Below are positions 17,788 to 25,614 of a stretch of DNA of 64,000 nucleotides, piece by piece (position 1 is the stretch's first letter; each line of letters opens with the position of its first letter). The position numbers were made by a program, and so were the translations under genes. The notes below the pieces were generated by a model. The model was not told where the DNA came from. It saw only the letters and a program-made list of their open reading frames with translations, and did no database searches. The DNA is from DATARH01 sp035648415 (lineage in GTDB: Bacteria > Pseudomonadota > Alphaproteobacteria > ATCC43930 > CGMCC-115725): NCBI GenBank assembly GCA_035648415.1, contig DASRLO010000057.1, positions 1-64,000 of the forward strand, in the 5' to 3' direction.

Positions 17788-18353
17788 CTCCCCTGTCATT
17801 GCGAGGAGCGCATGGCGCGACGAAGCAATCTCGTGCCGCAGTTAAGTCCATCGCGACGAGCTTGCTTCGCTGCGCTCGCAAAGAGGTCGTTAAGTTGGCT
17901 GCGTGCCTGGCAATCCTGCTCGGCCTCTGCGGCCCGGCGCACGCGGTGCGGCCCGACGAGATGCTGGCCGATCCCGTTCTCGAAGCCCGGGCGCGGGACA
18001 TCGGCAAGGAATTGCGCTGTCTGGTGTGCCGCAACCAGTCGATCGACGATTCGGAAGCCGACCTCGCGCACGATCTGCGCGTGCTGGTGCGCGACCGGTT
18101 GAAGGCCGGCGACACCAACCGGCAGGCCATCGACTATATCCGCGCGCGCTACGGCGATTTCGTGCTGCTGAAACCGCCGTTCGAGGTCGCGACCTGGCTC
18201 CTATGGGGCGGACCGGCGCTGGTGCTGCTGATCGGCGGGCTGGGGATCGCGCGCTATCTGCGACGCCGTTCCGGGCTGACCGATCCGCCGCCGCTCAGCC
18301 CTGACGAGAAGCGGCGCCTCGCCGACATGCTCGATACCGGGGCCGAACGATGA
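17784..18353 (+). CDS. ccmH: Cytochrome c-type biogenesis protein CcmH/CycL, with repeat-encoded N-terminus
   Basis: CcmH is a membrane-bound thiol oxidoreductase that acts on apocytochrome c. The redox motif LRCLVCRNQ, the signal peptide core (LAACLAILLGLCGPAHA) and the C-terminal transmembrane helix (about 135-152) are all visible. From ATG 17784 the protein is 189 aa, about 35 residues longer than usual. Those extra residues (MTPLSLRGAHGATKQS...) are translated from a family A palindromic element lying at 17796-17884. The ATG overlaps the ccmG stop as ATGA. An alternative is a non-ATG start near 17893-17905 just before the hydrophobic core. The stop overlaps ccmI by 4 bp. Confidence 0.9.
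   Translation: MTPLSLRGAHGATKQSRAAVKSIATSLLRCARKEVVKLAACLAILLGLCGPAHAVRPDEMLADPVLEARARDIGKELRCLVCRNQSIDDSEADLAHDLRVLVRDRLKAGDTNRQAIDYIRARYGDFVLLKPPFEVATWLLWGGPALVLLIGGLGIARYLRRRSGLTDPPPLSPDEKRRLADMLDTGAER
17796..17884. repeat. Dispersed palindromic element, family A, inside the 5' end of ccmH
   Basis: The element begins TCATTGCGAG, as in the copy at 13000, and ends with CTCGCAAAGA, one or two changes away from that copy's reverse complement. It maintains an open frame through ccmH with no stop codon in that frame. In the 13000 copy the element is intergenic, so the placement within the coding frame here is notable. Confidence 0.75.
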
Positions 18354-19870
18354 ACATGGGGCTGGCCCTCGGGATGCTTGGGCTGACGACGTTCGCCGTC
18401 GCCTTACTGCTGGCGCCGCTGATCCTGCGCAACCGGCGCAACGACACTCGCGACGCCTATAATCTCGCGGTTTATCGCGACCAACTAGCCGAGCTCGAGC
18501 GCGACGTCGGGCGCGGCATCATCGAGCCCGGCGAAGCCGAGGCCGCGAAAAGCGAGATCGGCCGCCGCATCCTGGCGCTGACCCCGGGCGAGGCGCCGGC
18601 CGCGTCGTCCTCGGCGCCGCTGGCGGTCGCCGCGGTGGCGATCATCTTGCTGCCGTTCGCCGCCTGGACGCTTTACTGGGAGCTCGGCTCGCCGAGCGTG
18701 CCCGACGAGCCGCTCGCCTCGCGCGACGCCAAGGGCAACGGCGGCGAGACCGCGGCCGCGGCCAAGCCCAACCCGCATCTCGACATGGCCGAGGCGATCC
18801 GCAAGCTCAAGGCGCATCTGAAGGAGCAGCCCGGCGACTTCAACAGTTGGGTTCTGCTCGCCCGCTCCGAGATGGGGCAAGGCCGTTATCAGGATGCGGT
18901 CGAGGACTACCGCCATGCCGCCGATCTGTCGGGCCAGAAGCCGGAGATCGTCGGCGACTGGGCCGAGGCGGAGGCGCTGGCCGCCGGCGGCAAGATCACG
19001 CCGGAGGCGCAGGAGCATTTCACCACCGCGCTCGCCGACCCGGAAAACGCGCCGCGCTCGCGCTACTACCTGGCGCTCGCCAAGCTCCAAGCGGGCGACG
19101 CCAAGACCGCGCTGCAGGAATGGGTCGACCTCGAAGCGGATTCGCCCGACGACGCCAATTGGCTGCCGATGCTGCGGCGGCGTATCGACGAGACCGCGCA
19201 TACCGCCGGGCTCGACCCGGCGACGCTGAAGACATCGAAGGGCGCCGCGCGCAAGCCGCCGCCGGCCGAAGCGGTAACTCCGCCCGCAGTTTCGGCGAAC
19301 CCAGCCGCTGCCGCGGCTAACCCGCCTGTGCCGCCCGCCGCGGAGCAGGGCGAAGCCAACATGCCGTCGAGCACCGAGGTTACCGAAGCCGCGAGGGCGA
19401 CCGCCACGGCGACGCCGCAGCAGCGCCAGGCGATGATCGATACCATGGTCGCCCGCCTCGCCGCGCGGCTTGAGCAGCTGCCTGACGACGCCGACGGCTG
19501 GAACCGGCTCGGGCGCTCGTACATGGTGCTGAACCAGGCGGACAAGGCCAAGGACGCGTTCGCCCGCGCCGTCAAACTGAAGCCCGACGACACCGCGCTG
19601 AAGCAGCAATACGCCGAGGCGATCATCGAGGCCGAGGGCGGCGACCAGCCGCCGGCGCAGGCGACCGCGCTGATGCGCGAGATCCTCGGCGCCGAGCCGA
19701 AAAACGCCGAGGCGCTGTGGTATGTCGGGCTCGCCGAGGCCGCCGCCGGGCACAAGGACACGGCCCAGGATTTGTTCACCAAGCTGCTCGCGCAACTCCC
19801 CGCCGACGCCCCGGCGCGTAAAGAGGTCGAGCAGCGCCTCGCCGCGCTCAAAGCCGCGCCGGCGAAATAG
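18350..19870 (+). CDS. ccmI: Cytochrome c maturation protein CcmI (TPR apocytochrome chaperone)
   Basis: A 506-aa protein with two N-terminal membrane helices (about 4-24 and 86-104) flanking a short cytoplasmic leucine-zipper-like loop, NLAVYRDQLAELERDVGRGI, which is characteristic of CcmI. A large periplasmic tetratricopeptide region follows, split by a Pro/Ala-rich linker (about 300-345). CcmI presents apocytochromes to CcmF-CcmH. The ATG overlaps the ccmH stop (ATGA), so ccmF-G-H-I form one transcription unit. Confidence 0.95.
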   Translation: MNMGLALGMLGLTTFAVALLLAPLILRNRRNDTRDAYNLAVYRDQLAELERDVGRGIIEPGEAEAAKSEIGRRILALTPGEAPAASSSAPLAVAAVAIILLPFAAWTLYWELGSPSVPDEPLASRDAKGNGGETAAAAKPNPHLDMAEAIRKLKAHLKEQPGDFNSWVLLARSEMGQGRYQDAVEDYRHAADLSGQKPEIVGDWAEAEALAAGGKITPEAQEHFTTALADPENAPRSRYYLALAKLQAGDAKTALQEWVDLEADSPDDANWLPMLRRRIDETAHTAGLDPATLKTSKGAARKPPPAEAVTPPAVSANPAAAAANPPVPPAAEQGEANMPSSTEVTEAARATATATPQQRQAMIDTMVARLAARLEQLPDDADGWNRLGRSYMVLNQADKAKDAFARAVKLKPDDTALKQQYAEAIIEAEGGDQPPAQATALMREILGAEPKNAEALWYVGLAEAAAGHKDTAQDLFTKLLAQLPADAPARKEVEQRLAALKAAPAK

Positions 19871-19878
19871 GCCGCGGG

Positions 19879-20042
19879 CTACCGGCCAAACACCCGGCAA
19901 TTGGCGCCCTCGGCGCGAAAGCAGGCGCAGGGCGGATGGAGCGAAGCGTAATCCGCCGATGTCGCATCCCGTTGGCGAAATGCGCTGCGCTTTTCCGCCC
20001 TACCGGCCGAACACCCGGCAATTGGCGCCCTCGGCGCGAAAG
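19879..20042. repeat. 43-bp direct repeat flanking a 78-bp element at the lytic transglycosylase 3' end
   Basis: Copy 1 (19879-19921) and copy 2 (20000-20042) differ at one position. Copy 2 encodes the last codons and stop of the lytic transglycosylase gene, so copy 1 is a downstream duplicate of the gene's 3' end. The 78 bp between them carry GGCGGATGG...TAATCCGCC and TTTTCCGCCC, related to family D elements. The arrangement resembles an insertion or tandem duplication event. Confidence 0.8.
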
Positions 20043-20893
20043 ACCGCGCACAGCGAGTCGGCGGCGTTGCGCTTACCGAGCCAGAGCGGCTTCGGCGCCG
20101 GATTTTCGCTGCGCGACAGCGCGCCGAACAGCGCGATCGCGGTCGCGAGATGATTGTCCAGCCGCGCCTGGAAAACCGGCGGCGGCGCCGCGGCCTGCAG
20201 GATACCGGCGCCGCCGTGCCGCGCCGGGCTCGTCGCGTTGAGGCAATCGAGGCCCGGCAGCGGATACGAAACCGTCTCGGCATCGAGGCTGGTACGCAGC
20301 GCCGCCCAGTCCTCGGGCGAGCGCCCGGTGATCGCCAGCACGTAAAGCCGCGTCTCGATCGGCAGCGCGGCAAGCCCTTGCAGCCATTTCACCACCCGCG
20401 TCGAGCCGGCGTTGTAGGCGGCGGCAGCCAATCCCAGATTGCCGAACCGCCGGTCGAGCTCAAGCAGCAGCCGCGCCGCATGCTGGATCGCCTGCGACGG
20501 GTCGCGCGGGTCGAGTAGGCCGCGCTCGGCCGCGGTCTGCGGCATGAACTGCGCGACGCCCTCGGCGCCCGCGGGGCTGGTCACCTCGCTGCGGAAGCCG
20601 CTCTCGGTCCACAGCAGCCGAGCGAGAAAGCCGAACGGCAGCCCGTTTGCCACAGCGGCGCCCGAAATCGTCTGGCAGATCTGCTGGCGGTCGTCCGCCG
20701 CGGCCGGGCGCCCCCCCGTCAGCCCCAATGCCGCCACGGCCAACGTCGCCACGGCGCAAATCCGCCGCCAGCGCACCGCCCGCCTACGCTTGGGATCGCC
20801 CCTGCCCATCGCGCACAGCATCGCCAGCCCAACCGCGGCGATCAACCCGGTTTTTGCGACAAAGCCGATAACTGTCACGCGGACGACTGACAT
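20000..20893 (-). CDS. Lytic transglycosylase domain-containing protein (SLT family)
   Basis: A 297-aa periplasmic murein lytic transglycosylase. The SLT domain is evident: the catalytic Glu in LLWTESGFRSEV (about 96), GAEGVAQFMPQTA and LAAAAYNAG. The N-terminus is unusual, with two hydrophobic stretches (about 5-27 and 45-62); the second, ending RPAAAD, looks like the real signal sequence. ATG 20893 has a good Shine-Dalgarno (GGGGAGG) that lies within a family B repeat; an internal ATG at 20809 lacks one. The last 13 codons are duplicated downstream at 19879-19921. It is convergent with ccmI. Confidence 0.88.
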   Translation of the reverse strand: MSVVRVTVIGFVAKTGLIAAVGLAMLCAMGRGDPKRRRAVRWRRICAVATLAVAALGLTGGRPAAADDRQQICQTISGAAVANGLPFGFLARLLWTESGFRSEVTSPAGAEGVAQFMPQTAAERGLLDPRDPSQAIQHAARLLLELDRRFGNLGLAAAAYNAGSTRVVKWLQGLAALPIETRLYVLAITGRSPEDWAALRTSLDAETVSYPLPGLDCLNATSPARHGGAGILQAAAPPPVFQARLDNHLATAIALFGALSRSENPAPKPLWLGKRNAADSLCAVFRAEGANCRVFGR

Positions 20894-20896
20894 TCG

Positions 20897-20974
20897 CCTC
20901 CCCCGCGAAAGCGGGGGCCCAGGGGCGAGCGACGAAGCGGTTGCCCTGGGTTCCCGCTTTCGCGGGAAAGACGA
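20897..20974. repeat. Dispersed palindromic element, family B
   Basis: The pair CCCCGCGAAAGCGGG near the left end and CCCGCTTTCGCGGG near the right end encloses CCAGGGGCGAGCGACGAAG. Related copies lie at 25521-25608 and 62610-62686. This copy fills the gap between the amidohydrolase stop and the lytic transglycosylase start and contributes the purine-rich ribosome site of the latter. Confidence 0.85.
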
Positions 20975-22048
20975 TTAGCTATTCAGCTTGTAGAACCGCG
21001 TCGCCGTGCCGGCGAACAGCGCCGCCTTCTCGGCGGCCGAGCAGCCGGCGGCGATGCGCTTGAAGGCGTTCCAGAACACCGGGTAGCTCCCGCTGCCCTT
21101 GTCGACCGGGAAATTGCTCTCGAACATCGCGCGTTCGGGGCCGAACGCGGCGATGCAGGTCTCGATATAGGGGCGCCACAAGGTTGCCAGGGTTTCCGAA
21201 CTCGGCGGGTCGGCCTTCTCGTGGACATCGAAGCCGAACATCCGCATCCCGAGCCCACCCAGCTTGATGTGCACGTTGGCGCAGGTCGCCAGCTTCTTGA
21301 TGCGCGCGTTCCACTCGGCGAAGACCGCGTCGCGCTTCCCGGCGTAGCGCCCGAGCCCGATCGCGCCGCCGACATGGTCGAGCACGATCGGCACCTGCGG
21401 GAAGGCGCGGGCGAGATCGATCAGCTCGGGGATTTGCGTGTGGTAGAGCCACGCGTCGAACGTGAGCCCGAGCTTGCCGAGCTTGGCGAAACCCTCGCGC
21501 ACCTTGGGCTGCGCCAGCATCCCTTCCGGCCGCGGGATGGCCGCGCCCCAGCCCGCCTGGTCGGGGTGCGTCGCCGAGATGTAGCGGATGCCCTTGAACC
21601 GGCCCCCCGGTCCACCAACCTGGCCGCCGCCGGCCGCGATCTCCGCCTCCAGCACCTTTTCCACGGCGCCGCCCAGCGCCAGATCGGCGTAGCCGACAAT
21701 GCCGGCGCACACCCTGGTCTTGCCGTAGGCGCCGCTCGCCGCCATCGCCGCGACCCCGTTGGCGAACTCGACCTCGCCGACCGGCTTCATCTCGGCCGGG
21801 CCGTGGGCGCGGTACATCGACAGCCATTCGAGATAGACCGTCGCGACGATGTTGTGCCCGCTATCGGTATCGGCGAGCAGCTCTGGCAGCAGATAGCGCC
21901 CGGTCTCGGGCCGCTCGACCAGATGATGGTGCGGGTCGACGATCGGCAGCTCGGGTTCGACGATTTCTTCCTTGTGCCGCGCCAGCCACTCGTTGCGCGG
22001 CGTGAAATGCCCCGTCGGCGATATGGGCGATACCGCATTTGCTGCCAT
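20975..22048 (-). CDS. Amidohydrolase family protein (amidohydro_2, metal-dependent TIM barrel)
   Basis: A 357-aa metal-dependent hydrolase/decarboxylase of the amidohydrolase-related family. The first-strand metal motif is PIVDPHHHL (about 36-44); other expected features are VLDHVGG (His ligand region, about 235) and the C-terminal MFESNFPVDK with a conserved Asp. Members include 2-pyrone-4,6-dicarboxylate hydrolase and lactonases. The start at 22048 gives the family N-terminus; an upstream extension to 22162 is translated from a repeat. It lies at the downstream end of the catabolic cluster 20975-26669 and may act on a ring-cleavage product, which is inferred. Confidence 0.88.
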   Translation of the reverse strand: MAANAVSPISPTGHFTPRNEWLARHKEEIVEPELPIVDPHHHLVERPETGRYLLPELLADTDSGHNIVATVYLEWLSMYRAHGPAEMKPVGEVEFANGVAAMAASGAYGKTRVCAGIVGYADLALGGAVEKVLEAEIAAGGGQVGGPGGRFKGIRYISATHPDQAGWGAAIPRPEGMLAQPKVREGFAKLGKLGLTFDAWLYHTQIPELIDLARAFPQVPIVLDHVGGAIGLGRYAGKRDAVFAEWNARIKKLATCANVHIKLGGLGMRMFGFDVHEKADPPSSETLATLWRPYIETCIAAFGPERAMFESNFPVDKGSGSYPVFWNAFKRIAAGCSAAEKAALFAGTATRFYKLNS

Positions 22049-22070
22049 CGGTTCCCCTCTATGCCCGTGG

Positions 22071-22152
22071 CCGGACTTGTTCCGTGGGCATCCACGTCTT
22101 TTCTGGCGACCGTCCGAGAATGAAAGACGTGAACCCCCCGGGACAAGCCCGG
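22071..22152. repeat. Dispersed palindromic element, family E
   Basis: Left half 22071-22100 (CCGGACTTGTTCCGTGGGCA then TCCACGTCTT) and right half 22123-22152 (AAAGACGTGAACC then GGGACAAGCCCGG) are imperfect reverse complements. It sits between the tartrate dehydrogenase-like gene and the amidohydrolase. A degenerate relative lies at 5756-5846. Confidence 0.7.
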
Positions 22153-22172
22153 AAGAGGGCAAATTTTTGCAT

Positions 22173-23249
22173 TCAGTCGTTCGCCCGTCGCAGCGCCTCG
22201 CATACCGCGGCGGTCACCTGCACCGTTGTCGCGTTGCCGCCGAGGTCGGGGGTGTGCAGCGCCGGGTCGGCGGTGACCCGCTCGACCGCCCGCATCAGCC
22301 GGTCGGCGGCGGGCTTCTCGCCGATGTGTTCGAGCATCATCACGCAGGTCCAGAATGTGCCGACCGGGTTGGCGATGCCCTTGCCGGCGATGTCGAAGGC
22401 CGAGCCGTGGATCGGCTCGAACATCGACGGTGCGGTGCGCTCGGGGTTGAGGTTGGCGGTCGGCGCGATGCCGATCGATCCCGCCAGCGCCGCCGCCAGG
22501 TCGGAGAGGATGTCGGCGTGCAGGTTGGTGGCGACGATCGTGTCGATCGATTGCGGCTTCATCACCATCCGCATCGTCATCGCGTCGACCAGCATCTTGT
22601 CCCACGTGACGTCGGGAAAATCCGCGGCGATTTCGGCGGCGATCTCGTCCCACATCACCATCGCGTGGCGCTGCGCGTTCGATTTGGTGACGACAGTCAG
22701 GAGCTTGCGCGGCCGCGAGCGGGCCAGCGCAAAGGCAAAGCGGAAGATGCGGGTGACGCCGTGCCGGGTCATCATCGAGACGTCGGTCGCGACCTCGGAC
22801 TCCATCCCTTGATGCACGCGCCCGCCGACCCCGGCATATTCGCCCTCCGAGTTCTCGCGCACGATGACCCAGTCGAGTTCGGGCCCCGAGACATGCCGCA
22901 GCGGGCTGGTGATGCCGGGCAGGATGCGGGTCGGCCGGACGTTGGCGTACTGGTCGAGCGGCTGGCAGATCGCCAGGCGCAAGCCCCACAAGGTGATGTG
23001 GTCGGGGATGCCGGGCGTGCCGACCGCGCCGAACAGGATCGCGTCAAAGCCGCGCAGCCGGTCGGCGCCGTCCGCCGGCATCATCACCCCGTGTTTGCGG
23101 TAATAGTCCGAACCCCAATCGAAGCGCTCGACATCGAGCGCGAAGCCGCCGTCGCGCTCGGCGCAGACCGCCAGCACCTCGAGCCCAGCCTCGACCACCT
23201 CCGGCCCGATGCCGTCTCCGCCCAGCGCCGCGATCTTGTGTGTGCGCAT
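22173..23249 (-). CDS. Tartrate dehydrogenase/decarboxylase-like beta-decarboxylating dehydrogenase
   Basis: A 358-aa NAD-dependent beta-decarboxylating dehydrogenase of the isopropylmalate/isocitrate dehydrogenase superfamily. The segment WGLRLAICQPLDQYANVRPT (about 93-112) is the form typical of tartrate dehydrogenases rather than LeuB. The ENSEGEYAGVGG loop, the Lys of TKSNA, and GSIGIAPTANLNP with EPIHGSA are present. The start at 23249 (MRTHKIAALGGDGIGPE) was chosen over 23294, which adds repeat-derived residues. It probably oxidises a 2-hydroxy diacid such as tartrate or a malate derivative produced by the neighbouring enzymes. Confidence 0.9.
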   Translation of the reverse strand: MRTHKIAALGGDGIGPEVVEAGLEVLAVCAERDGGFALDVERFDWGSDYYRKHGVMMPADGADRLRGFDAILFGAVGTPGIPDHITLWGLRLAICQPLDQYANVRPTRILPGITSPLRHVSGPELDWVIVRENSEGEYAGVGGRVHQGMESEVATDVSMMTRHGVTRIFRFAFALARSRPRKLLTVVTKSNAQRHAMVMWDEIAAEIAADFPDVTWDKMLVDAMTMRMVMKPQSIDTIVATNLHADILSDLAAALAGSIGIAPTANLNPERTAPSMFEPIHGSAFDIAGKGIANPVGTFWTCVMMLEHIGEKPAADRLMRAVERVTADPALHTPDLGGNATTVQVTAAVCEALRRAND

Positions 23250-23250
23250 G

Positions 23251-23390
23251 GACCCTCCCCCCACCTCGCTACGCGAGGCCCCCCTCTCCCGCAAGCGGGA
23301 GAGGGGGTTTCCTGTTCTCGACCATTCAAGCCCCTCTCCCGCTCGCGGGAGAGGGAGGGACCCGTCGCGACAGCGATGGGAGGGTGAGGG
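23251..23390. repeat. Dispersed palindromic element, family C (double copy)
   Basis: This intergenic segment has two copies of the hairpin CTCTCCCGCnnGCGGGAGAG, at about 23284-23304 and 23334-23355, plus flanking CCCTCCC and GGGAGGGTGAGGG. A related single copy lies at 26026-26114. It fills the space between the VOC gene and the tartrate dehydrogenase-like gene and could act as a stable RNA hairpin between them. Confidence 0.85.
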
Positions 23391-23906
23391 TTACTCAGCC
23401 GCCGCGGGTTGCGGCGCCGGGAGCTGATCGACCATCTCGGCGTCCCACGGGCCGGGGAAGCGGCCACGGCCGACCTTGTCGCGGCTGAACACATGATAAT
23501 CGACCGGCCATTCGGCGCGCGGCATCTCGTAGAACACCTCGACCCCGTTGCCGTCGGGATCGCGCAGGTAGATGCCGAGCGAGATGCCGTGATCGGCGAT
23601 ATGGTCGATCGGCTGCCTCTTGGCCTTGACCAGGTGGTAGAATTCCTTGAGGTCGTCGAGGCTTTCGAGCCGCCACGCCATGTGGTTGAGCCCGACCTGG
23701 GGCTTCTGCTGGAGCGGCGCATCGTCGCCCAGCTGCATCAGCGCCACCTCGTGCGACTGCTCCTCGTCGGCCGACATGAACGCGGCCCAGCCCGGCCGGT
23801 ATTCATAGGTGTGGAGGCCGAGCAAATCCTCATACCATTGCTTCGAGCGCTCGGCGTTGCGCACGTAGAGATTGACGTGCTGGAGATACATCGGTCGCTT
23901 GGCCAT
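23391..23906 (-). CDS. VOC family protein (extradiol dioxygenase/glyoxalase-like)
   Basis: A 171-aa vicinal-oxygen-chelate protein. One beta-alpha-beta-beta-beta module begins YLQHVNLYVRNAERSKQWYE with a His ligand at the HVN position, the second module begins GLNHMAWRLES, and YLRDPDGNGVEVFYE carries the third ligand Glu. This pattern fits an iron-dependent catechol-type dioxygenase or a metal-dependent glyoxalase relative. The start at 23906 (MAKRPMYLQH) was preferred to 23963, which extends into a family D repeat. Placed next to an HpaB-type monooxygenase, it may cleave the catechol that enzyme makes. Confidence 0.88.
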   Translation of the reverse strand: MAKRPMYLQHVNLYVRNAERSKQWYEDLLGLHTYEYRPGWAAFMSADEEQSHEVALMQLGDDAPLQQKPQVGLNHMAWRLESLDDLKEFYHLVKAKRQPIDHIADHGISLGIYLRDPDGNGVEVFYEMPRAEWPVDYHVFSRDKVGRGRFPGPWDAEMVDQLPAPQPAAAE

Positions 23907-23918
23907 ATTCCGCTCCCG

Positions 23919-23999
23919 GTAGGATGGGTTGAGCGCAGCGAAACCCATCAATCGCATTCGCATGAGCGGTGGGTTGCGCTGCGCTCAACCCACCCTACG
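23919..23999. repeat. Dispersed palindromic element, family D
   Basis: GTAGGATGGGTTGAGCGCAG at the left and TGCGCTCAACCCACCCTAC at the right are near-perfect reverse complements, with AACCCATCAATCGC and GAGCGGTGGGTT pairing internally. It lies between the HpaB-like gene and the VOC gene. A half-element occurs at 26704-26738. Confidence 0.85.
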
Positions 24000-24017
24000 A
24001 CTATTATGGCAATATTA

Positions 24018-25475
24018 TCACGCCGCGTCGTCCTTCCCCAGGAAGTCCAGCACCCGCTCCATGACCTGGCCCTTGGGATAGACCGCCGCCATCGCCCGCG
24101 CGCGGGTCAGCGGGTCGCTGGCGAAAAAACGCTCATACAGCACCTGACGGCTGCCGAAAGCGCTGCCGGCGACATCCCAGGCGAGGCGGAACAACCGCAC
24201 CCGATCCTTCGCGGCGAATTTGTCGGTCGCCAAATACTGCTCGATCTGCGGCTCCAACGGCCCCGCCAGATCCTTCTCGCTGGGGGTCAGCAGGAAGCTC
24301 GACGACCCCAGCAGCTGCAAAATCTCGATCATCCGCGGATAGCAGGTCATCATCAGGTTACGCGTCGCTTCCGACGGCAGGATCGCCGGCGCCATCACCC
24401 CCCAGCGGTCGAGCTCGGAATCGGCCTCGGCGGCGCGCATGCACGAGCGCATCAGTTCGGTGTAGAGCATCAATTCGCCGATCCGCTCCTCGGTGTGCGG
24501 CAGGTGCGCATTGCCCAGCGCCTCGGTCATCAGCAGCGCGAGGCCCAGCACGAACTCGCATTTGGCGAGGTTCTTCGTCGCGCCCTGATGCGCCGAATGC
24601 GCGGTCGAATGGGTGATTTGCGGGACTTGATTCAGCCGGTCGACATCGTAGAGCAGGAACACCCGCTCCCACGGCACCAGCACGTTGTCGAAGAAGACGA
24701 TACAGTCCATCTCCTCGAAGCGCGAGGCGAGCGGCGCGTCGAAATGCGAGCGGCCGAGGTCGAAGCTGTCGCGGCAGAGGAATTTGAGCCCTGTCGTGCC
24801 GCACGGGATCGAAAAGCTCATCGCGAACGGCGAGTGGTCGTCCGAATGGCGGGCGAGGCGCGGCGAATAGACCGCGATCTCGTCCGACAGCGGCCCCAGG
24901 GTCGCCAGGATGCGCGCGCCATGTACGACGACCCCGGCCGAACTTTCCTTCTTCACCTCGAGCGCGGTGCCTTCCTCGAGGTTGAACATGCCGGAGACGT
25001 TGCGACTGCGCTGCAAATTGATCAGCGCATGGGTGAGGGTGACGTCGTTCTCGCGCAGATGCTCGACATAGCGGCGCATGTTGTCGCCGAATTCGGGCCG
25101 TTTCTCGCCGAAGAAATCCGCCGCCGCGCCCCACGCGGCGAAGGTCACGTTCATGAAATCGGGCGAGCGCCCCATCATGCCGTTGGTGGTGCGCGCCCAG
25201 TTGAGCATCATCCGGGTGCGCGCTTCCAACTCCTCGCGGGTCTTTGGATTGCTGAACGAGCGCCCGACCTCCTCGCCCGACGACGGCGATCGGTAGGTCA
25301 TCACCTGCTTCAGCTTCGCATCGTGCTGCAAATCATAGAGCGAGGCGATCGCCTCGACCCCGCCCGACAATCCCGGATGGCGGGTCACGTCGCGCACTCT
25401 CTCGCCGCCGAGCCACACCTCGCGCTCCTGCGCCCGCAGCCCGTCGATATATTGCTGTCCGGTACGCGCCGGCAT
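24018..25475 (-). CDS. 4-hydroxyphenylacetate 3-hydroxylase family protein (HpaB-type FADH2 monooxygenase)
   Basis: A 485-aa protein of the two-component flavin-dependent monooxygenase large-subunit family (HpaB/HpaB-like, acyl-CoA dehydrogenase fold). It begins MPARTGQQYIDGLRAQEREV as usual, and has the FAD-contact region SFSIPCGTTGLKFLCRDSF, the DNVLVPWERVF segment and the C-terminal RLFRLAWDVAGSAFGSRQ. The enzyme hydroxylates phenols to catechols using reduced flavin supplied by a separate reductase; no HpaC-type reductase is in the window. Its neighbours are ring-cleavage-type proteins, so the cluster probably degrades a phenolic compound. The precise substrate is unknown. Confidence 0.92.
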   Translation of the reverse strand: MPARTGQQYIDGLRAQEREVWLGGERVRDVTRHPGLSGGVEAIASLYDLQHDAKLKQVMTYRSPSSGEEVGRSFSNPKTREELEARTRMMLNWARTTNGMMGRSPDFMNVTFAAWGAAADFFGEKRPEFGDNMRRYVEHLRENDVTLTHALINLQRSRNVSGMFNLEEGTALEVKKESSAGVVVHGARILATLGPLSDEIAVYSPRLARHSDDHSPFAMSFSIPCGTTGLKFLCRDSFDLGRSHFDAPLASRFEEMDCIVFFDNVLVPWERVFLLYDVDRLNQVPQITHSTAHSAHQGATKNLAKCEFVLGLALLMTEALGNAHLPHTEERIGELMLYTELMRSCMRAAEADSELDRWGVMAPAILPSEATRNLMMTCYPRMIEILQLLGSSSFLLTPSEKDLAGPLEPQIEQYLATDKFAAKDRVRLFRLAWDVAGSAFGSRQVLYERFFASDPLTRARAMAAVYPKGQVMERVLDFLGKDDAA

Positions 25476-25520
25476 GGATGCCTCCCCTGAAGACGCCCGG
25501 GAGAATGCTAGTGCAATCCG

Positions 25521-25608
25521 TCCTTCATCGACACCCCCGCGAAAGCGGTGGCCCAGGGCAATCCTTCAGTCGCTCGCCCTGGGTTTCCGCTTGCGCGGGA
25601 AAAGCGAA
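25521..25608. repeat. Dispersed palindromic element, family B (imperfect)
   Basis: CCCCCGCGAAAGCGGTGGCC and GGTTTCCGCTTGCGCGGG form the ends, with CCAGGG and CCCTGGG inside. This copy has mismatches between the arms. It lies between the DOPA-dioxygenase-like gene and the HpaB-like gene. Confidence 0.75.
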
Positions 25609-25614
25609 TAAGCC

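Noticed and set aside
23409..25490. 693-codon plus-strand frame
   Set aside because: Antisense to the VOC and HpaB-like genes, which are well supported on the minus strand; no domain seen.
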